Origin: an uncultured Clostridia bacterium
GTDB lineage: Bacteria; Bacillota; Clostridia; TANB77; CAG-508
DNA length: 55,356 nt
Direction: 5' to 3'
Assembly (NCBI GenBank): GCA_944392605.1
Contig: CALXXE010000012.1
Span: 1 to 55,356 of the forward strand
Positions 1-9,387 of this stretch are shown piece after piece. Position 1 is the stretch's first letter, and every line of letters starts with the position of its first letter. A program made the position numbers and the translations under genes. The notes beneath the pieces were generated by a model. It did not search any database. It was not told the origin of the DNA and saw nothing but the letters and a program-made list of their open reading frames with translations.

Positions 1-516
1 ATAAATGCTAAAAAATTTCTAGACTTATGTACAGGAAGTGGAGCGATTGCAGTATCACTTGCAAAATATATAGAAGGGAGCTCTGTTACGGCAGTAGATA
101 TATCAGGAAAAGCATTAAATGTAGCAAAATTAAATAGTAGAAATAATGAAGTAGAAGATAGAATAACATTTATAGAATCTGATTTGTTTAAGAATTTGAA
201 GAAAGAAAAATATGATATGATAGTGTCAAACCCGCCATATATTAAAAAAGACGTATTAAAAAAATTAGATAAAGAAGTACAAAGAGAACCTAAGATTGCT
301 TTAGATGGAGGATATGATGGGCTAGACTTTTATAGAAAGATAATAAATGAAGCGGACGAATACTTAAAATTTCATGGATATTTATGTTTAGAGATAGGCT
401 ATGACCAAAAAGAAGATGTAGAAGAATTAATAAAAAAGCAAGGGAAATATATAGATACTTATTGTAAAAAAGATTTGTGTGATAATGATAGAGTAATAAT
501 TACGAGATTAAATTAA
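1..516 (+). CDS. prmC: Peptide chain release factor N5-glutamine methyltransferase, 5' truncated
   Basis: The reading frame is open from the first base, so the N-terminal helical domain lies outside the window and 171 residues remain. PrmC (HemK) methylates the glutamine of the GGQ motif in release factors RF1 and RF2, using SAM. Seen here: the SAM-binding motif I DLCTGSG at residues 8-14 of the fragment, and the catalytic NPPY motif at about 77-80, which is diagnostic for the HemK/PrmC family. An internal ATG at 184 is not the real start because conserved motif I lies upstream. whiA follows after 14 bases with its own ribosome binding site, so the two are probably cotranscribed. A generic N5-glutamine methyltransferase is the only realistic alternative. 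Confidence 0.93.
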   Translation: MNAKKFLDLCTGSGAIAVSLAKYIEGSSVTAVDISGKALNVAKLNSRNNEVEDRITFIESDLFKNLKKEKYDMIVSNPPYIKKDVLKKLDKEVQREPKIALDGGYDGLDFYRKIINEADEYLKFHGYLCLEIGYDQKEDVEELIKKQGKYIDTYCKKDLCDNDRVIITRLN

Positions 517-530
517 AAGGAGAGATAAAG

Positions 531-1409
531 ATGTCTTTTTCTTCAGAAGTAAAACAAGAGCTAAATAAAAATAGCAATTTAGTAAACAAGGAAATTGTAA
601 AAAATGAACTAATAGGATATCTAATTTCAGGGAATATAGAAATAGGAGAAAGAAGCCAAATAAAGTTTTCAACGGAAAGTGATTATAATATTAATAGATT
701 TTCTAAATTACTTGCGAATTTAGATATTAATCATAATATAGAGATTGTTGGCAAAAATTTTGTAATAACGTTAAAGAAAAAAGATATTAATAACTTAGTT
801 GATATAAAAGATAATTTAATTTTTATAAAAGAAGGCTATATAAAAACTCTTAAGGATGAAGAATTAAGAGCAATAATAAGAGGAGTATTTATGGGATCAG
901 GTTCTATAAATGATCCTAATAAAAAATATCATTTAGAGATTAGTTTTAATACAGAAGAAAATTTGAATGATGTGATTTCTATATTAAATATATTAGATAT
1001 AAATACAAAGAAAATGATAATAGAACATAAGAAATCACTATATATAAAAGAAGGAGAAGAAATATCTAAGTTCTTAGCTCTTATTGGAGCTGCTAAAGCT
1101 GTTATGAAGTTTGAAGAAATACGTATACAAAAAGAAATGAGGGGAAAAGTAAATAGAATAGTAAATTGTGAAACAGCAAATCTAAATAAAACAATAAATG
1201 CATCTATAGAACAAATAGCAGCAATAAAGAAATTGAAGGAGAATGGAAAATTTAATAACTTAAGTGAGAATTTAAAAGAAATTGCGAATTTAAGATTAGA
1301 AAATCCAGATATGGCACTTGTTGATTTAGGAAAAAAATTAGATAAACCACTTGGTAAGTCAGGTGTGAATTATAGACTAAAAAAGATAATGGAGATAGCA
1401 AATGAATAA
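531..1409 (+). CDS. whiA: DNA-binding protein WhiA
   Basis: A 292-residue protein beginning MSFSSEVKQEL, the usual WhiA N-terminus. The family combines an N-terminal LAGLIDADG homing-endonuclease-like fold without nuclease activity (about 1-190) with a C-terminal helix-turn-helix (about 200-285). In Gram-positive bacteria it is linked to sporulation, cell division and chromosome segregation. The segment around residues 105-125 (RAIIRGVFMGSGSIND) is the characteristic LAGLIDADG-like stretch, and the C-terminal LGKSGVNYRLKKI is the conserved HTH end. The start has an AGGAGAG ribosome binding site. The last 8 bases overlap the hemW start, so translation is probably coupled. Confidence 0.95.
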   Translation: MSFSSEVKQELNKNSNLVNKEIVKNELIGYLISGNIEIGERSQIKFSTESDYNINRFSKLLANLDINHNIEIVGKNFVITLKKKDINNLVDIKDNLIFIKEGYIKTLKDEELRAIIRGVFMGSGSINDPNKKYHLEISFNTEENLNDVISILNILDINTKKMIIEHKKSLYIKEGEEISKFLALIGAAKAVMKFEEIRIQKEMRGKVNRIVNCETANLNKTINASIEQIAAIKKLKENGKFNNLSENLKEIANLRLENPDMALVDLGKKLDKPLGKSGVNYRLKKIMEIANE

Positions 1410-2550
1410 TAACTTTGGGATATACATACATATACCTTTTTGTAAAAGAAAATGTAGTTATTGTGATTTTATTTCTTTTTCTAGTAAAGACAGTTTAATA
1501 GAAGGTTATGTAAGGGCGTTAAAAAAAGAAATAGAAGAATTTGATTTTTCGAAATACAATGTTACTACAATTTATTTAGGAGGAGGTACTCCTTCATATA
1601 TTAGGGAAGAATATATAAAAGAAATATTAAACTTATTAAAAGAAAAACTAGTTAATAATAAAGTTTCTTGGAAGTATATAGAAATTACAATTGAAGTGAA
1701 TCCGGGGACTGTAACTAAAGAAAAATTGGAAATATATAAAGAAGTAGGAGTAAATAGAATAAGTATAGGACTTCAAAGTACAAATAATTCGTTATTAAAA
1801 CAAATTGGAAGAATCCATAAGTTTGAAGATTTTTTGGACACATACAATTTAGCAAAAGAAGTAGGCTTTGATAATATTAACGTGGATTTAATGATAGCAC
1901 TTCCAAAGCAAACTATTGAAGATATAAAGAAAAGCTTAGGAGAGATAGTAAGCTTAAGTCCAAACCATATTAGTGTATATTCATTAATAGTAGAAGAAGG
2001 AACTTTAATAGAAAAGCAAATAGAAGAAGGAAAAATAAAATTACCTTCTGATGAAGAAGAAAGAAGAATGTATTGGTATGTTAAAGATTTTTTAGAATTA
2101 CATGGTTATAAACATTATGAAATATCTAATTTTTCTAAAGAAGGTAAAGAGTCAAAACATAACTTAAATTGTTGGAATCAAGAAGAATATATCGGTTTTG
2201 GATTAGCAGCACATTCATATATAGACGGGATTAGATTTTGTAATACATCTAATTTAGAAGAATATATAGATAATATAAAAAATAATAGTCTATGTAGAAA
2301 TAGAGAGGTAGAAGAAAGACAGAAAAAAGAAGATAAAGAAAAAGAATTTATGATGTTGGGGTTTAGAAAAATAGAAGGAGTAGATATTTCTAAATTTAAA
2401 GAAAAGTATGGTGAAAATCCTATATTTTTATTCAGAAAAGAACTTGATAAATTAGTGTCTGAAGGTTTAATTGAAGTAGATTTAAATAATATAAGATTAA
2501 CAAATAAAGGATTAGATTTAGCAAATATTGTATTCGAAGAATTTATTTAA
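1402..2550 (+). CDS. hemW: Radical SAM heme chaperone HemW (oxygen-independent coproporphyrinogen oxidase family)
   Basis: A 382-residue radical SAM protein. The 4Fe-4S/SAM motif CxxxCxxC is at Cys14, Cys18 and Cys21 in HIPFCKRKCSYCDF, followed by GGGTPS at 60-65. The short N-terminus and the CxxxCxxC spacing fit HemW, the heme chaperone, rather than HemN, which has an extra N-terminal segment and an additional cysteine. HemW binds heme and delivers it to respiratory enzymes, although its role in fermentative Clostridia is unclear. The C-terminal HemN_C-like winged region is at about 290-375. It overlaps the end of whiA by 8 bases. Confidence 0.9.
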   Translation: MNNNFGIYIHIPFCKRKCSYCDFISFSSKDSLIEGYVRALKKEIEEFDFSKYNVTTIYLGGGTPSYIREEYIKEILNLLKEKLVNNKVSWKYIEITIEVNPGTVTKEKLEIYKEVGVNRISIGLQSTNNSLLKQIGRIHKFEDFLDTYNLAKEVGFDNINVDLMIALPKQTIEDIKKSLGEIVSLSPNHISVYSLIVEEGTLIEKQIEEGKIKLPSDEEERRMYWYVKDFLELHGYKHYEISNFSKEGKESKHNLNCWNQEEYIGFGLAAHSYIDGIRFCNTSNLEEYIDNIKNNSLCRNREVEERQKKEDKEKEFMMLGFRKIEGVDISKFKEKYGENPIFLFRKELDKLVSEGLIEVDLNNIRLTNKGLDLANIVFEEFI

Positions 2551-2560
2551 AAAAGAAAAA

Positions 2561-2617
2561 ATGTTCGCAAAAACTATTGACAATTTTAAAAAATGAAGAT
2601 AGAATAAAAACGAACAT
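2561..2617 (+). promoter_or_regulatory. recN promoter flanked by LexA-like half-sites
   Basis: TTGACA (2577-2582) and TAGAAT (2600-2605) are separated by 17 bases, a near-consensus Sigma-A promoter. It is bracketed by ATGTTCG (2561-2567) and CGAACAT (2611-2617), an inverted pair matching the CGAAC/GTTCG half-sites of Bacillus-type LexA boxes. The flanking A and T tracts extend the inverted repeat to 12 bases. The half-sites face outward and are about 43 bases apart, which is not the classical compact palindrome, so SOS control is an inference. Confidence 0.6.
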
Positions 2618-2640
2618 TTTTTTGAGTTGGAGGAATTAAA

Positions 2641-4272
2641 ATGATATCTACTTTACATATAAAAAATATAGGGATAATAGAAGACTTAAATATAGATTTA
2701 AATAAGGGGTTAAATGTTTTAACAGGAGAAACAGGAGCGGGAAAAACTTTAATTATAGACTCTCTGGAAATAATATCAGGTGGAAGATTTTCAAAAGATA
2801 TGATAAGAAGAGGAGCCTCTAATTCTTTTGTAGAACTTTGTATGTATGTACCTGAATCAAGTAAAGCAGAAGATGGAAATATAATAGTTTCTAGAGAAAT
2901 AACTAGTTCTGGTAAAAATATGTGTAAAATAAACGGTAGAATGGTTACTGTAAATGAATTAAGAGAATTTATGAAGGAATTTATAGAAATACATGGGCAA
3001 AATGATAATCAAGCTCTTTTAGATAGTAAAAAACACATAAGCTATTTAGATAATTATTCAGGAGAAAAAATAGCTTCTTTAAAAAGTGAATACAAAAATT
3101 ATTATATTGAATATAAAAATGTATTACAAGAATTAAAAGACAATTTAGGAGATGAAAAGGAAAAGCAAAGAAAAATTGATTTACTACAATATCAAATAAA
3201 TGAAATAGAAGTAGCAAATTTAAAAGTAAATGAAGAATGTGAATTAGAAGAACAAAGAAAGCACATGCAAAATTCAGAAAAAATATCAGATAGTTTAAAT
3301 ACAGCAAATGATTTAATTGAAGAAAATGGAATAGATAATATTAGTATGGCAATAAGAGCATTAGAAAAAATAGAAACTATTGATAAGAAATATGAAGAAG
3401 CTTCAAGTAGTTTAAAAAATATTTATTATGAACTTCAAGAGATTGCAAGAGACATAAGTTCATATAAAGATGATACTTATTTTGATGAAGAAGAAAGAAA
3501 CAATGTTGAAGAAAGATTAGATTTAATACATTCTTTAAAAAGAAAATACGGAAATACAATAGAAGAGATTTTACAATATAAAGATGAAATAAAAGAAGAA
3601 TTAGATAAGATAGAAAATCTAGAAGAATATAATATAAAATTAAGAAAGAAAAGAGATGAATTAGAAGAAAAACTAAATTTACTAGCTAAGAAAATGCATG
3701 AAATAAGAAGTATATATTCAAATAAGTTAGTAAATGATATTAATAAAGAACTAGAAGATTTAGAGATGAAAAATGCGAAAATAAATATTAAAGTCGATTT
3801 CGTAGAAGATGATTTCTTTAAAGAAGGAAAAGATATTGTTAAATTCTATATTATAACAAATATTGGAGAAGATGAAAAAGAACTATCTAAGATTGCATCA
3901 GGTGGAGAAATGTCTAGAATTATGCTTGCAATAAAGAAAGTATTAGCAGAATTTGATAATACAGATGTACTTGTTTTTGATGAAATAGATACGGGAATTA
4001 GTGGAAAAGCAGCAAACAGTGTTGCGAAAAAATTAAAATCAATTTCTAAAAAGCATCAGGTTTTATGTATTTCGCATTTACCGAATATAGCAGCAATGGC
4101 TGATTATAATTATTTTATTAGTAAAAATATTATGGAAGATAGAACAAGAACACAAATAAAATTATTACAAGAAACAGAAGTAATAGAAGAAATTGCAAGA
4201 ATATCTTCAGGTGAAGTAAATGAAGTTACTCTAAAATATGCAAGAGAATTAAGAAATAAAAAAGCCTCATAG
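2641..4272 (+). CDS. recN: DNA repair protein RecN
   Basis: A 543-residue SMC-like ATPase of double-strand break repair. Seen: Walker A GETGAGKT at 29-36, a Q-loop region around EIHGQNDNQ, a long charged coiled-coil segment (about 150-370), the ABC signature SGGEMSR near 420, and Walker B VLVFDEIDTGISG at about 440-452. The length agrees with the family (about 550-570). Start ATG has GGAGG 7 bases upstream. RecN is recruited early to DNA ends and promotes homologous pairing with RecA. The promoter in front carries LexA-like half-sites, consistent with damage induction. The gene ends 3 bases before a hairpin that covers the eno ribosome binding site. Confidence 0.95.
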   Translation: MISTLHIKNIGIIEDLNIDLNKGLNVLTGETGAGKTLIIDSLEIISGGRFSKDMIRRGASNSFVELCMYVPESSKAEDGNIIVSREITSSGKNMCKINGRMVTVNELREFMKEFIEIHGQNDNQALLDSKKHISYLDNYSGEKIASLKSEYKNYYIEYKNVLQELKDNLGDEKEKQRKIDLLQYQINEIEVANLKVNEECELEEQRKHMQNSEKISDSLNTANDLIEENGIDNISMAIRALEKIETIDKKYEEASSSLKNIYYELQEIARDISSYKDDTYFDEEERNNVEERLDLIHSLKRKYGNTIEEILQYKDEIKEELDKIENLEEYNIKLRKKRDELEEKLNLLAKKMHEIRSIYSNKLVNDINKELEDLEMKNAKINIKVDFVEDDFFKEGKDIVKFYIITNIGEDEKELSKIASGGEMSRIMLAIKKVLAEFDNTDVLVFDEIDTGISGKAANSVAKKLKSISKKHQVLCISHLPNIAAMADYNYFISKNIMEDRTRTQIKLLQETEVIEEIARISSGEVNEVTLKYARELRNKKAS

Positions 4273-4275
4273 AAT

Positions 4276-5596
<1,321 letters not shown>

Positions 5597-5625
5597 AGAA
5601 AATAGTATAATTAAGATATTATATA

Positions 5626-5688
5626 AAAAATAGAAATAAAAGATAGCCTTAAGTATTAAACTTAAGGCTATCTTTTATTTCTATTTTT
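5626..5688. terminator. Long bidirectional terminator between eno and the VWA gene
   Basis: A perfect 28-bp inverted repeat: arm 5626-5653 pairs with 5661-5688 around a 7-base loop, with core GATAGCCTTAAG / CTTAAGGCTATC and A and T tracts outside. It sits between convergent genes and has a T run on each strand, so it should stop both transcripts. Confidence 0.93.
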
Positions 5689-5691
5689 ATC

Positions 5692-7059
5692 TTATTTTAT
5701 ATTTTTATAAGTATTTAGTTTTATTAATGAAAATGTAAATAATCCAATTGCTACAACGCCTAATGTAATTAATATAGTTGTTAATCCAGCTTTAGGTAAT
5801 TCTGCAGGTGGTTCTGTAAGTCTTAATACAGGAGTTACATCAGATGTTTCTTCATGATTTTCACCATTAAAATCATTATAAGTAATATCTACTCTTTCAT
5901 TTGTATCTAATAACTTACCTACAATACTACTATCAAAGTCTTCTTTTAACTTTAATGTATATTGAACTGTTGCTGTTTCACCACTTGCAAGTTCTGGAAT
6001 TGTCCAAGTAATTGAATTATCAGTAGTATCAACTTCAGCTGATATTTCTCCAATATTTGCATCTGATACATAAGCAAATTCAAAATTATCTATAATTTCT
6101 TGAGGAAAGTAATCCTTAATTACTATATCTGTATAAGACTGTGAAATTGGTAATAATGAATTATATATATCATTTGTTATAGTGGTTTCTACTTGGTCAT
6201 CTGTAACATAATAGAAACTTCCTACTGTTGGATTTTCTTCTGTTCCGAATATTTCAGTAATAATTTGACCATATGTTTTAGTGCTTCCAAAAGGTACTTC
6301 ATCTTCATTATTTATTCCTGTAAGCATTGTTATCATTCTAATACCTTGAGTATCTAATTCTTGTAATTTTGATTTTGTAGCATTTATTGTGTCATCTGAA
6401 TAATAAGGATTATTGTGACCAAGTGAAATGTTTGGTACACCGTCTGTTAAAACAATCATATATTTATTATTATCCTCTTCAGTAAATTGATCACTGGCTA
6501 AAGTAATACCAGCATCTAAGTCTGTTCTTGGCCCATTTGTTTCTATATTATCAATTGCAGAACTTAATTCAGAAGAGTCTGCACTTAAGCCTGATACAAT
6601 ATTAGCATCTGCAAGAGTTGCTTCCTGAGAAATATCTGTAGAATCTGAAGGATTATAATAACTAGAGAAACTAACAATTCCTATTTGTAAGTCCTCATTA
6701 TTTTCTAATAAACTAGAAACTAAAGTTTTTGCGGATTCAAATATTAAATCTTTTCTAGTTGTTGTTTTAGCTTCATCAACTGCTTCATTCATACTATTTG
6801 AATTATCAAGTACTAACATAAGTTCTCCAGTTGGTTTTGCTTCAGCTTCATTATTAACTACCTGTAATTGAATAGTAATTTCTTTATTTGCTAAATCTTT
6901 TTCAATTAGCCTTTTTTCAAAATAAGCGTTGTCACCAAGTTCTATTGTACAAACAGGTTCTTCTACAACTTCCATTTGAACTGTACTGTATGAAGCCATA
7001 GAAATATTTGCAATCAATATTAATATCAAAAATAGTACTATAAAAATCGTTTTCTTCAT
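5692..7059 (-). CDS. Surface VWA-domain protein with LPKAG sorting signal
   Basis: The start chosen is the ATG at 7059, with AAGGAGAGG just upstream. A longer frame to 7128 lacks a ribosome binding site and would bury the signal peptide. The 455-residue product has an N-terminal signal peptide (about 1-22, ending near MASYS), a von Willebrand factor A domain (about 76-300) with MIDAS DNSNS at 85-89 and a later DGVP, then a beta-rich region like DUF11 or pilin-type repeats (about 310-410). The tail is LPKAG at 421-425, a hydrophobic helix and a lysine-containing end, which is a sortase-type cell wall anchor with Ala in place of Thr. A cell-surface adhesin or minor pilin role is inferred. It is convergent with eno and has its own promoter. 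Confidence 0.85.
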   Translation of the reverse strand: MKKTIFIVLFLILILIANISMASYSTVQMEVVEEPVCTIELGDNAYFEKRLIEKDLANKEITIQLQVVNNEAEAKPTGELMLVLDNSNSMNEAVDEAKTTTRKDLIFESAKTLVSSLLENNEDLQIGIVSFSSYYNPSDSTDISQEATLADANIVSGLSADSSELSSAIDNIETNGPRTDLDAGITLASDQFTEEDNNKYMIVLTDGVPNISLGHNNPYYSDDTINATKSKLQELDTQGIRMITMLTGINNEDEVPFGSTKTYGQIITEIFGTEENPTVGSFYYVTDDQVETTITNDIYNSLLPISQSYTDIVIKDYFPQEIIDNFEFAYVSDANIGEISAEVDTTDNSITWTIPELASGETATVQYTLKLKEDFDSSIVGKLLDTNERVDITYNDFNGENHEETSDVTPVLRLTEPPAELPKAGLTTILITLGVVAIGLFTFSLIKLNTYKNIK

Positions 7060-7100
7060 ATAAAATCCTCTCCTTAATATATTATTTGCATACATTACAT

Positions 7101-7128
7101 ATTTTATCACAAATAAAAAAATAAACAA
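7101..7128 (-). promoter_or_regulatory. Promoter of the VWA surface protein gene
   Basis: Reading the minus strand: TTGTTT (7128-7123), a 16-base spacer, then TAAAAT (7106-7101) preceded by TGTGA. It lies about 40 bases upstream of the start codon at 7059. The -35 match is moderate. Confidence 0.5.
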
Positions 7129-7186
7129 GATTTTATAGGAAAAATTTACAATTGTAATAGAATTGTAAAGAAAAAATATAAAATAC

Positions 7187-7215
7187 TTGAATTATTATAA
7201 AATATATGTTAAAAT
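7187..7215 (+). promoter_or_regulatory. Promoter of the T-box/pheST operon
   Basis: TTGAAT (7187-7192), 17-base spacer, TAAAAT (7210-7215). It lies immediately before the T-box leader and diverges from the VWA gene promoter. Confidence 0.65.
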
Positions 7216-7239
7216 ATAAAAGTGTGATAAATATTAAAA

Positions 7240-7490
7240 CCAATTAAAAAGCAAAGTATATATATTATAAAAATGCACAAGAGAAAAATGGTCATAGGCT
7301 GAAAGCCATTTAGCATGAATATATAGAAATTTCACTTTTTAGGTCTTTTCTTGAAATAATAGTAGGGAAAAGCGGTTGAACCGTTAAAACTTTAATTGAG
7401 GTTAGTTAATAATAAAACTAATAAAATTAGGTGGTACCACGAATGAATAACCATTTCGTCCTAAAAAGTAGGATTGAAATGGTTTTTTTG
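7240..7490 (+). promoter_or_regulatory. T-box riboswitch, probably Phe-tRNA responsive
   Basis: The leader contains the signature T-box sequence AGGTGGTACCACG (about 7429-7441), in which the TGGT part pairs with the acceptor end of uncharged tRNA, followed at once by an intrinsic terminator. Upstream lie Stem I features, including AAGAGA and a GGCTGAAAGCC distal hairpin. The trinucleotide TTC followed by A at 7331-7334 sits where the specifier is expected and codes for Phe, agreeing with pheS and pheT downstream. When tRNA-Phe is uncharged, antitermination should allow expression of the operon. The exact 5' end is approximate. Confidence 0.93.
7449..7489 (+). terminator. T-box regulated terminator
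   Basis: AACCATTTCGTCCTA (7449-7463) pairs with TAGGATTGAAATGGTT (7469-7484) around AAAAG, followed by a run of seven T. The 5' arm competes with the antiterminator formed by the T-box sequence. Confidence 0.92.
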
Positions 7491-7531
7491 ATGATGAATT
7501 TTAAATAAAATTTTATCAAGGATGTGTTTAT

Positions 7532-7909
7532 ATGTTAAAACAAAGAGTAGTAGAGAATTATTTTGATTCAAAAATTTATAGTAATCAAGAAATAATACAA
7601 AGTATTGAAGAAACTAAAAAAGAATATTCTAAAAAAATAGTAGATGTAGATATCAATTTAAATGAATTTGGAGTTTATGTAGTTACTTACTATTTTAAAA
7701 ATCAAGACAATATTTTTCAAAAAATATTTATAAAAATAAAACAAAGAAAGAGGAAAAACAAAACTGTATTATTACAGGAAAAAAGTTTAGAACGTGAGAA
7801 AATGACAAGAGAAGAAAGAAAACAAGAAAAGGTAAGAAAAAGAATGGAAAAATATTCAGGTAATAAATATGGGGTATATAAGCAAACAAGAACATTTAAA
7901 CCATATTAA
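7532..7909 (+). CDS. Hypothetical protein in the T-box/pheST operon
   Basis: A 125-residue protein I do not recognise. The ATG has AAGGA about 9 bases upstream, and the gene is the first one after the T-box terminator. The N-terminal half (about 1-70) looks like a small alpha/beta fold with alternating hydrophobic positions ([19 protein letters not shown]). The C-terminal half (about 70-125) is very rich in Lys, Arg and Glu and ends [10 protein letters not shown], suggesting an RNA- or ribosome-binding tail. There is no signal peptide or membrane segment. Its position implies co-regulation with phenylalanyl-tRNA synthetase by phenylalanine status. The function is unknown. Confidence 0.75.
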   Translation: MLKQRVVENYFDSKIYSNQEIIQSIEETKKEYSKKIVDVDINLNEFGVYVVTYYFKNQDNIFQKIFIKIKQRKRKNKTVLLQEKSLEREKMTREERKQEKVRKRMEKYSGNKYGVYKQTRTFKPY

Positions 7910-7949
7910 AATATATAAATATAAAATAAAGGAAAAAGGAGAAGAGAAC

Positions 7950-8969
7950 ATGAAAGAAGAAATTGCAAAAATCAAAGAAAATTCCATAAAAGAAATGGAA
8001 AATTGTAAGAATCTAAAAACTCTAGATGAAGTAAGAGTAAAGTATTTAGGTAAAAAAGGAGAGTTGACCTCAGTTTTAAGAGGAATGGGAAAATTAAATC
8101 CAGAAGAAAGACCTATTATAGGAAGTCTAGTAAATGAAGTTAGAGATGAATTAAATTCCTTATTAGAAGAAAAAGAGAAAGAGCTAAAGAAAGAAGAATT
8201 ACAAAAAAAATTAGAAATAGAAAGTATAGATGTTACAGAGCCAAGTAAAAAGATAGCTTTAGGTTCACTTCATCCAATAACACAAATAATAGAAGAAGTA
8301 GAAGAAATTTTCTTAGGAATGGGGTATGAAATTGCAGATGGTCCAGAGGTGGAAAAAGCTACATATAATTTTGATAAATTAAATACACCACCAGACCATC
8401 CAGCAAGAGATGTTCAAGATACTTTCTACATTACTGATGATATAGTATTAAGAAGTCAAACATCACCAGTACAAGCAAGAGTAATGGAAACAAAGAAACC
8501 ACCAATTAAAATAATTTGCCCAGGTGCAGTTTATCGTTCAGATAGTGTAGACGCAACACATTCACCAGTGTTCCACCAAATAGAAGGACTTGTTGTAGAT
8601 AAGCATATTTCAATGACAGACTTAAAAGGAACATTAGAAATGTTTGCTAAAAAATGTTTAGGAGAAAATACTAAAATACGTTTTAGACCACATCATTTTC
8701 CATTTACAGAACCAAGTGCAGAAGCAGATGTTTCATGCTTCGTATGTGGAGGAAAAGGTTGCAAGGTTTGTAAAGGAGAAGGTTGGATAGAACTTTTAGG
8801 ATGTGGAATGGTTCATCCAAATGTGTTTAAAAATTGTGGAATAGATCCAGATGAATATACAGGTTTTGCATTTGGATTTGGTGTAGAAAGAATTGCAATG
8901 GCAAAATTCGGAATAGAAGACATGAGATTATTATTTGAGAATGATGCAAGATTCTTAAAACAATTTTAG
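7950..8969 (+). CDS. pheS: Phenylalanine--tRNA ligase alpha subunit
   Basis: The start is the ATG at 7950, with AAGGAGAAG upstream. An in-frame start at 7869 would overlap the previous gene and add about 27 non-conserved residues. The 339-residue product fits the family. An N-terminal coiled coil (about 1-85) binds tRNA, followed by the class II catalytic core with [11 protein letters not shown], the motif 2 region, and motif 3 [13 protein letters not shown] near the end. The Cys-rich insert [17 protein letters not shown] is common in clostridial-type PheS and may bind zinc. With PheT it forms the alpha2-beta2 enzyme charging tRNA-Phe. It is controlled by the T-box upstream. Confidence 0.97.
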   Translation: MKEEIAKIKENSIKEMENCKNLKTLDEVRVKYLGKKGELTSVLRGMGKLNPEERPIIGSLVNEVRDELNSLLEEKEKELKKEELQKKLEIESIDVTEPSKKIALGSLHPITQIIEEVEEIFLGMGYEIADGPEVEKATYNFDKLNTPPDHPARDVQDTFYITDDIVLRSQTSPVQARVMETKKPPIKIICPGAVYRSDSVDATHSPVFHQIEGLVVDKHISMTDLKGTLEMFAKKCLGENTKIRFRPHHFPFTEPSAEADVSCFVCGGKGCKVCKGEGWIELLGCGMVHPNVFKNCGIDPDEYTGFAFGFGVERIAMAKFGIEDMRLLFENDARFLKQF

Positions 8970-9078
8970 ACTAAGATTAGTCAAGTAAAATTATTATAAG
9001 ATAAATTATAAATATAAGTTATAAATAATAGAGGATAAATGGTCAAAAATTTGATATTTATGAAGGAGTGTTGATAAA

Positions 9079-9366
9079 GTGGGACTTTTTAGTAAAAAGC
9101 CAAAGAAGAATAAATTATATACATTACAAGAAGCGATGAGCTTTGTAAGTGAAAATGGAGGATATTCAGTAATTCAAGAGCAGGAAGGATATAGAATAAT
9201 TCCAGATAGAGTAGCAAATGAGCATATTGATAAATATAAAAGTCAAATAAGACAAAGAGATGTTTTTACTCGTGGATTACAAACAGGATATACTCCAACT
9301 CAAAATGAAAATAGTGAAAATTCAAATTATAGACATAGATATGGTTATCATGAAGAAGAAAGATAA
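9079..9366 (+). CDS. Hypothetical protein between pheS and pheT
   Basis: A 95-residue protein starting at GTG 9079, preceded by GAAGGAGTG. I do not recognise the family. It starts MGLFSKKPKKNK (basic, possibly peripheral to the membrane), then a short alpha/beta-like unit with YTLQEAMSFVSENGGYSVI and EGYRIIPDRV, and a polar Asn/Gln/Tyr-rich C-terminus that looks disordered. It has no transmembrane segment or cysteines. It ends 21 bases before pheT, so the two are cotranscribed. The interruption of pheS and pheT is unusual because these genes normally adjoin. No function is proposed. Confidence 0.75.
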   Translation: MGLFSKKPKKNKLYTLQEAMSFVSENGGYSVIQEQEGYRIIPDRVANEHIDKYKSQIRQRDVFTRGLQTGYTPTQNENSENSNYRHRYGYHEEER

Positions 9367-9387
9367 AAGAAAGGAAGAAAATAAGAA

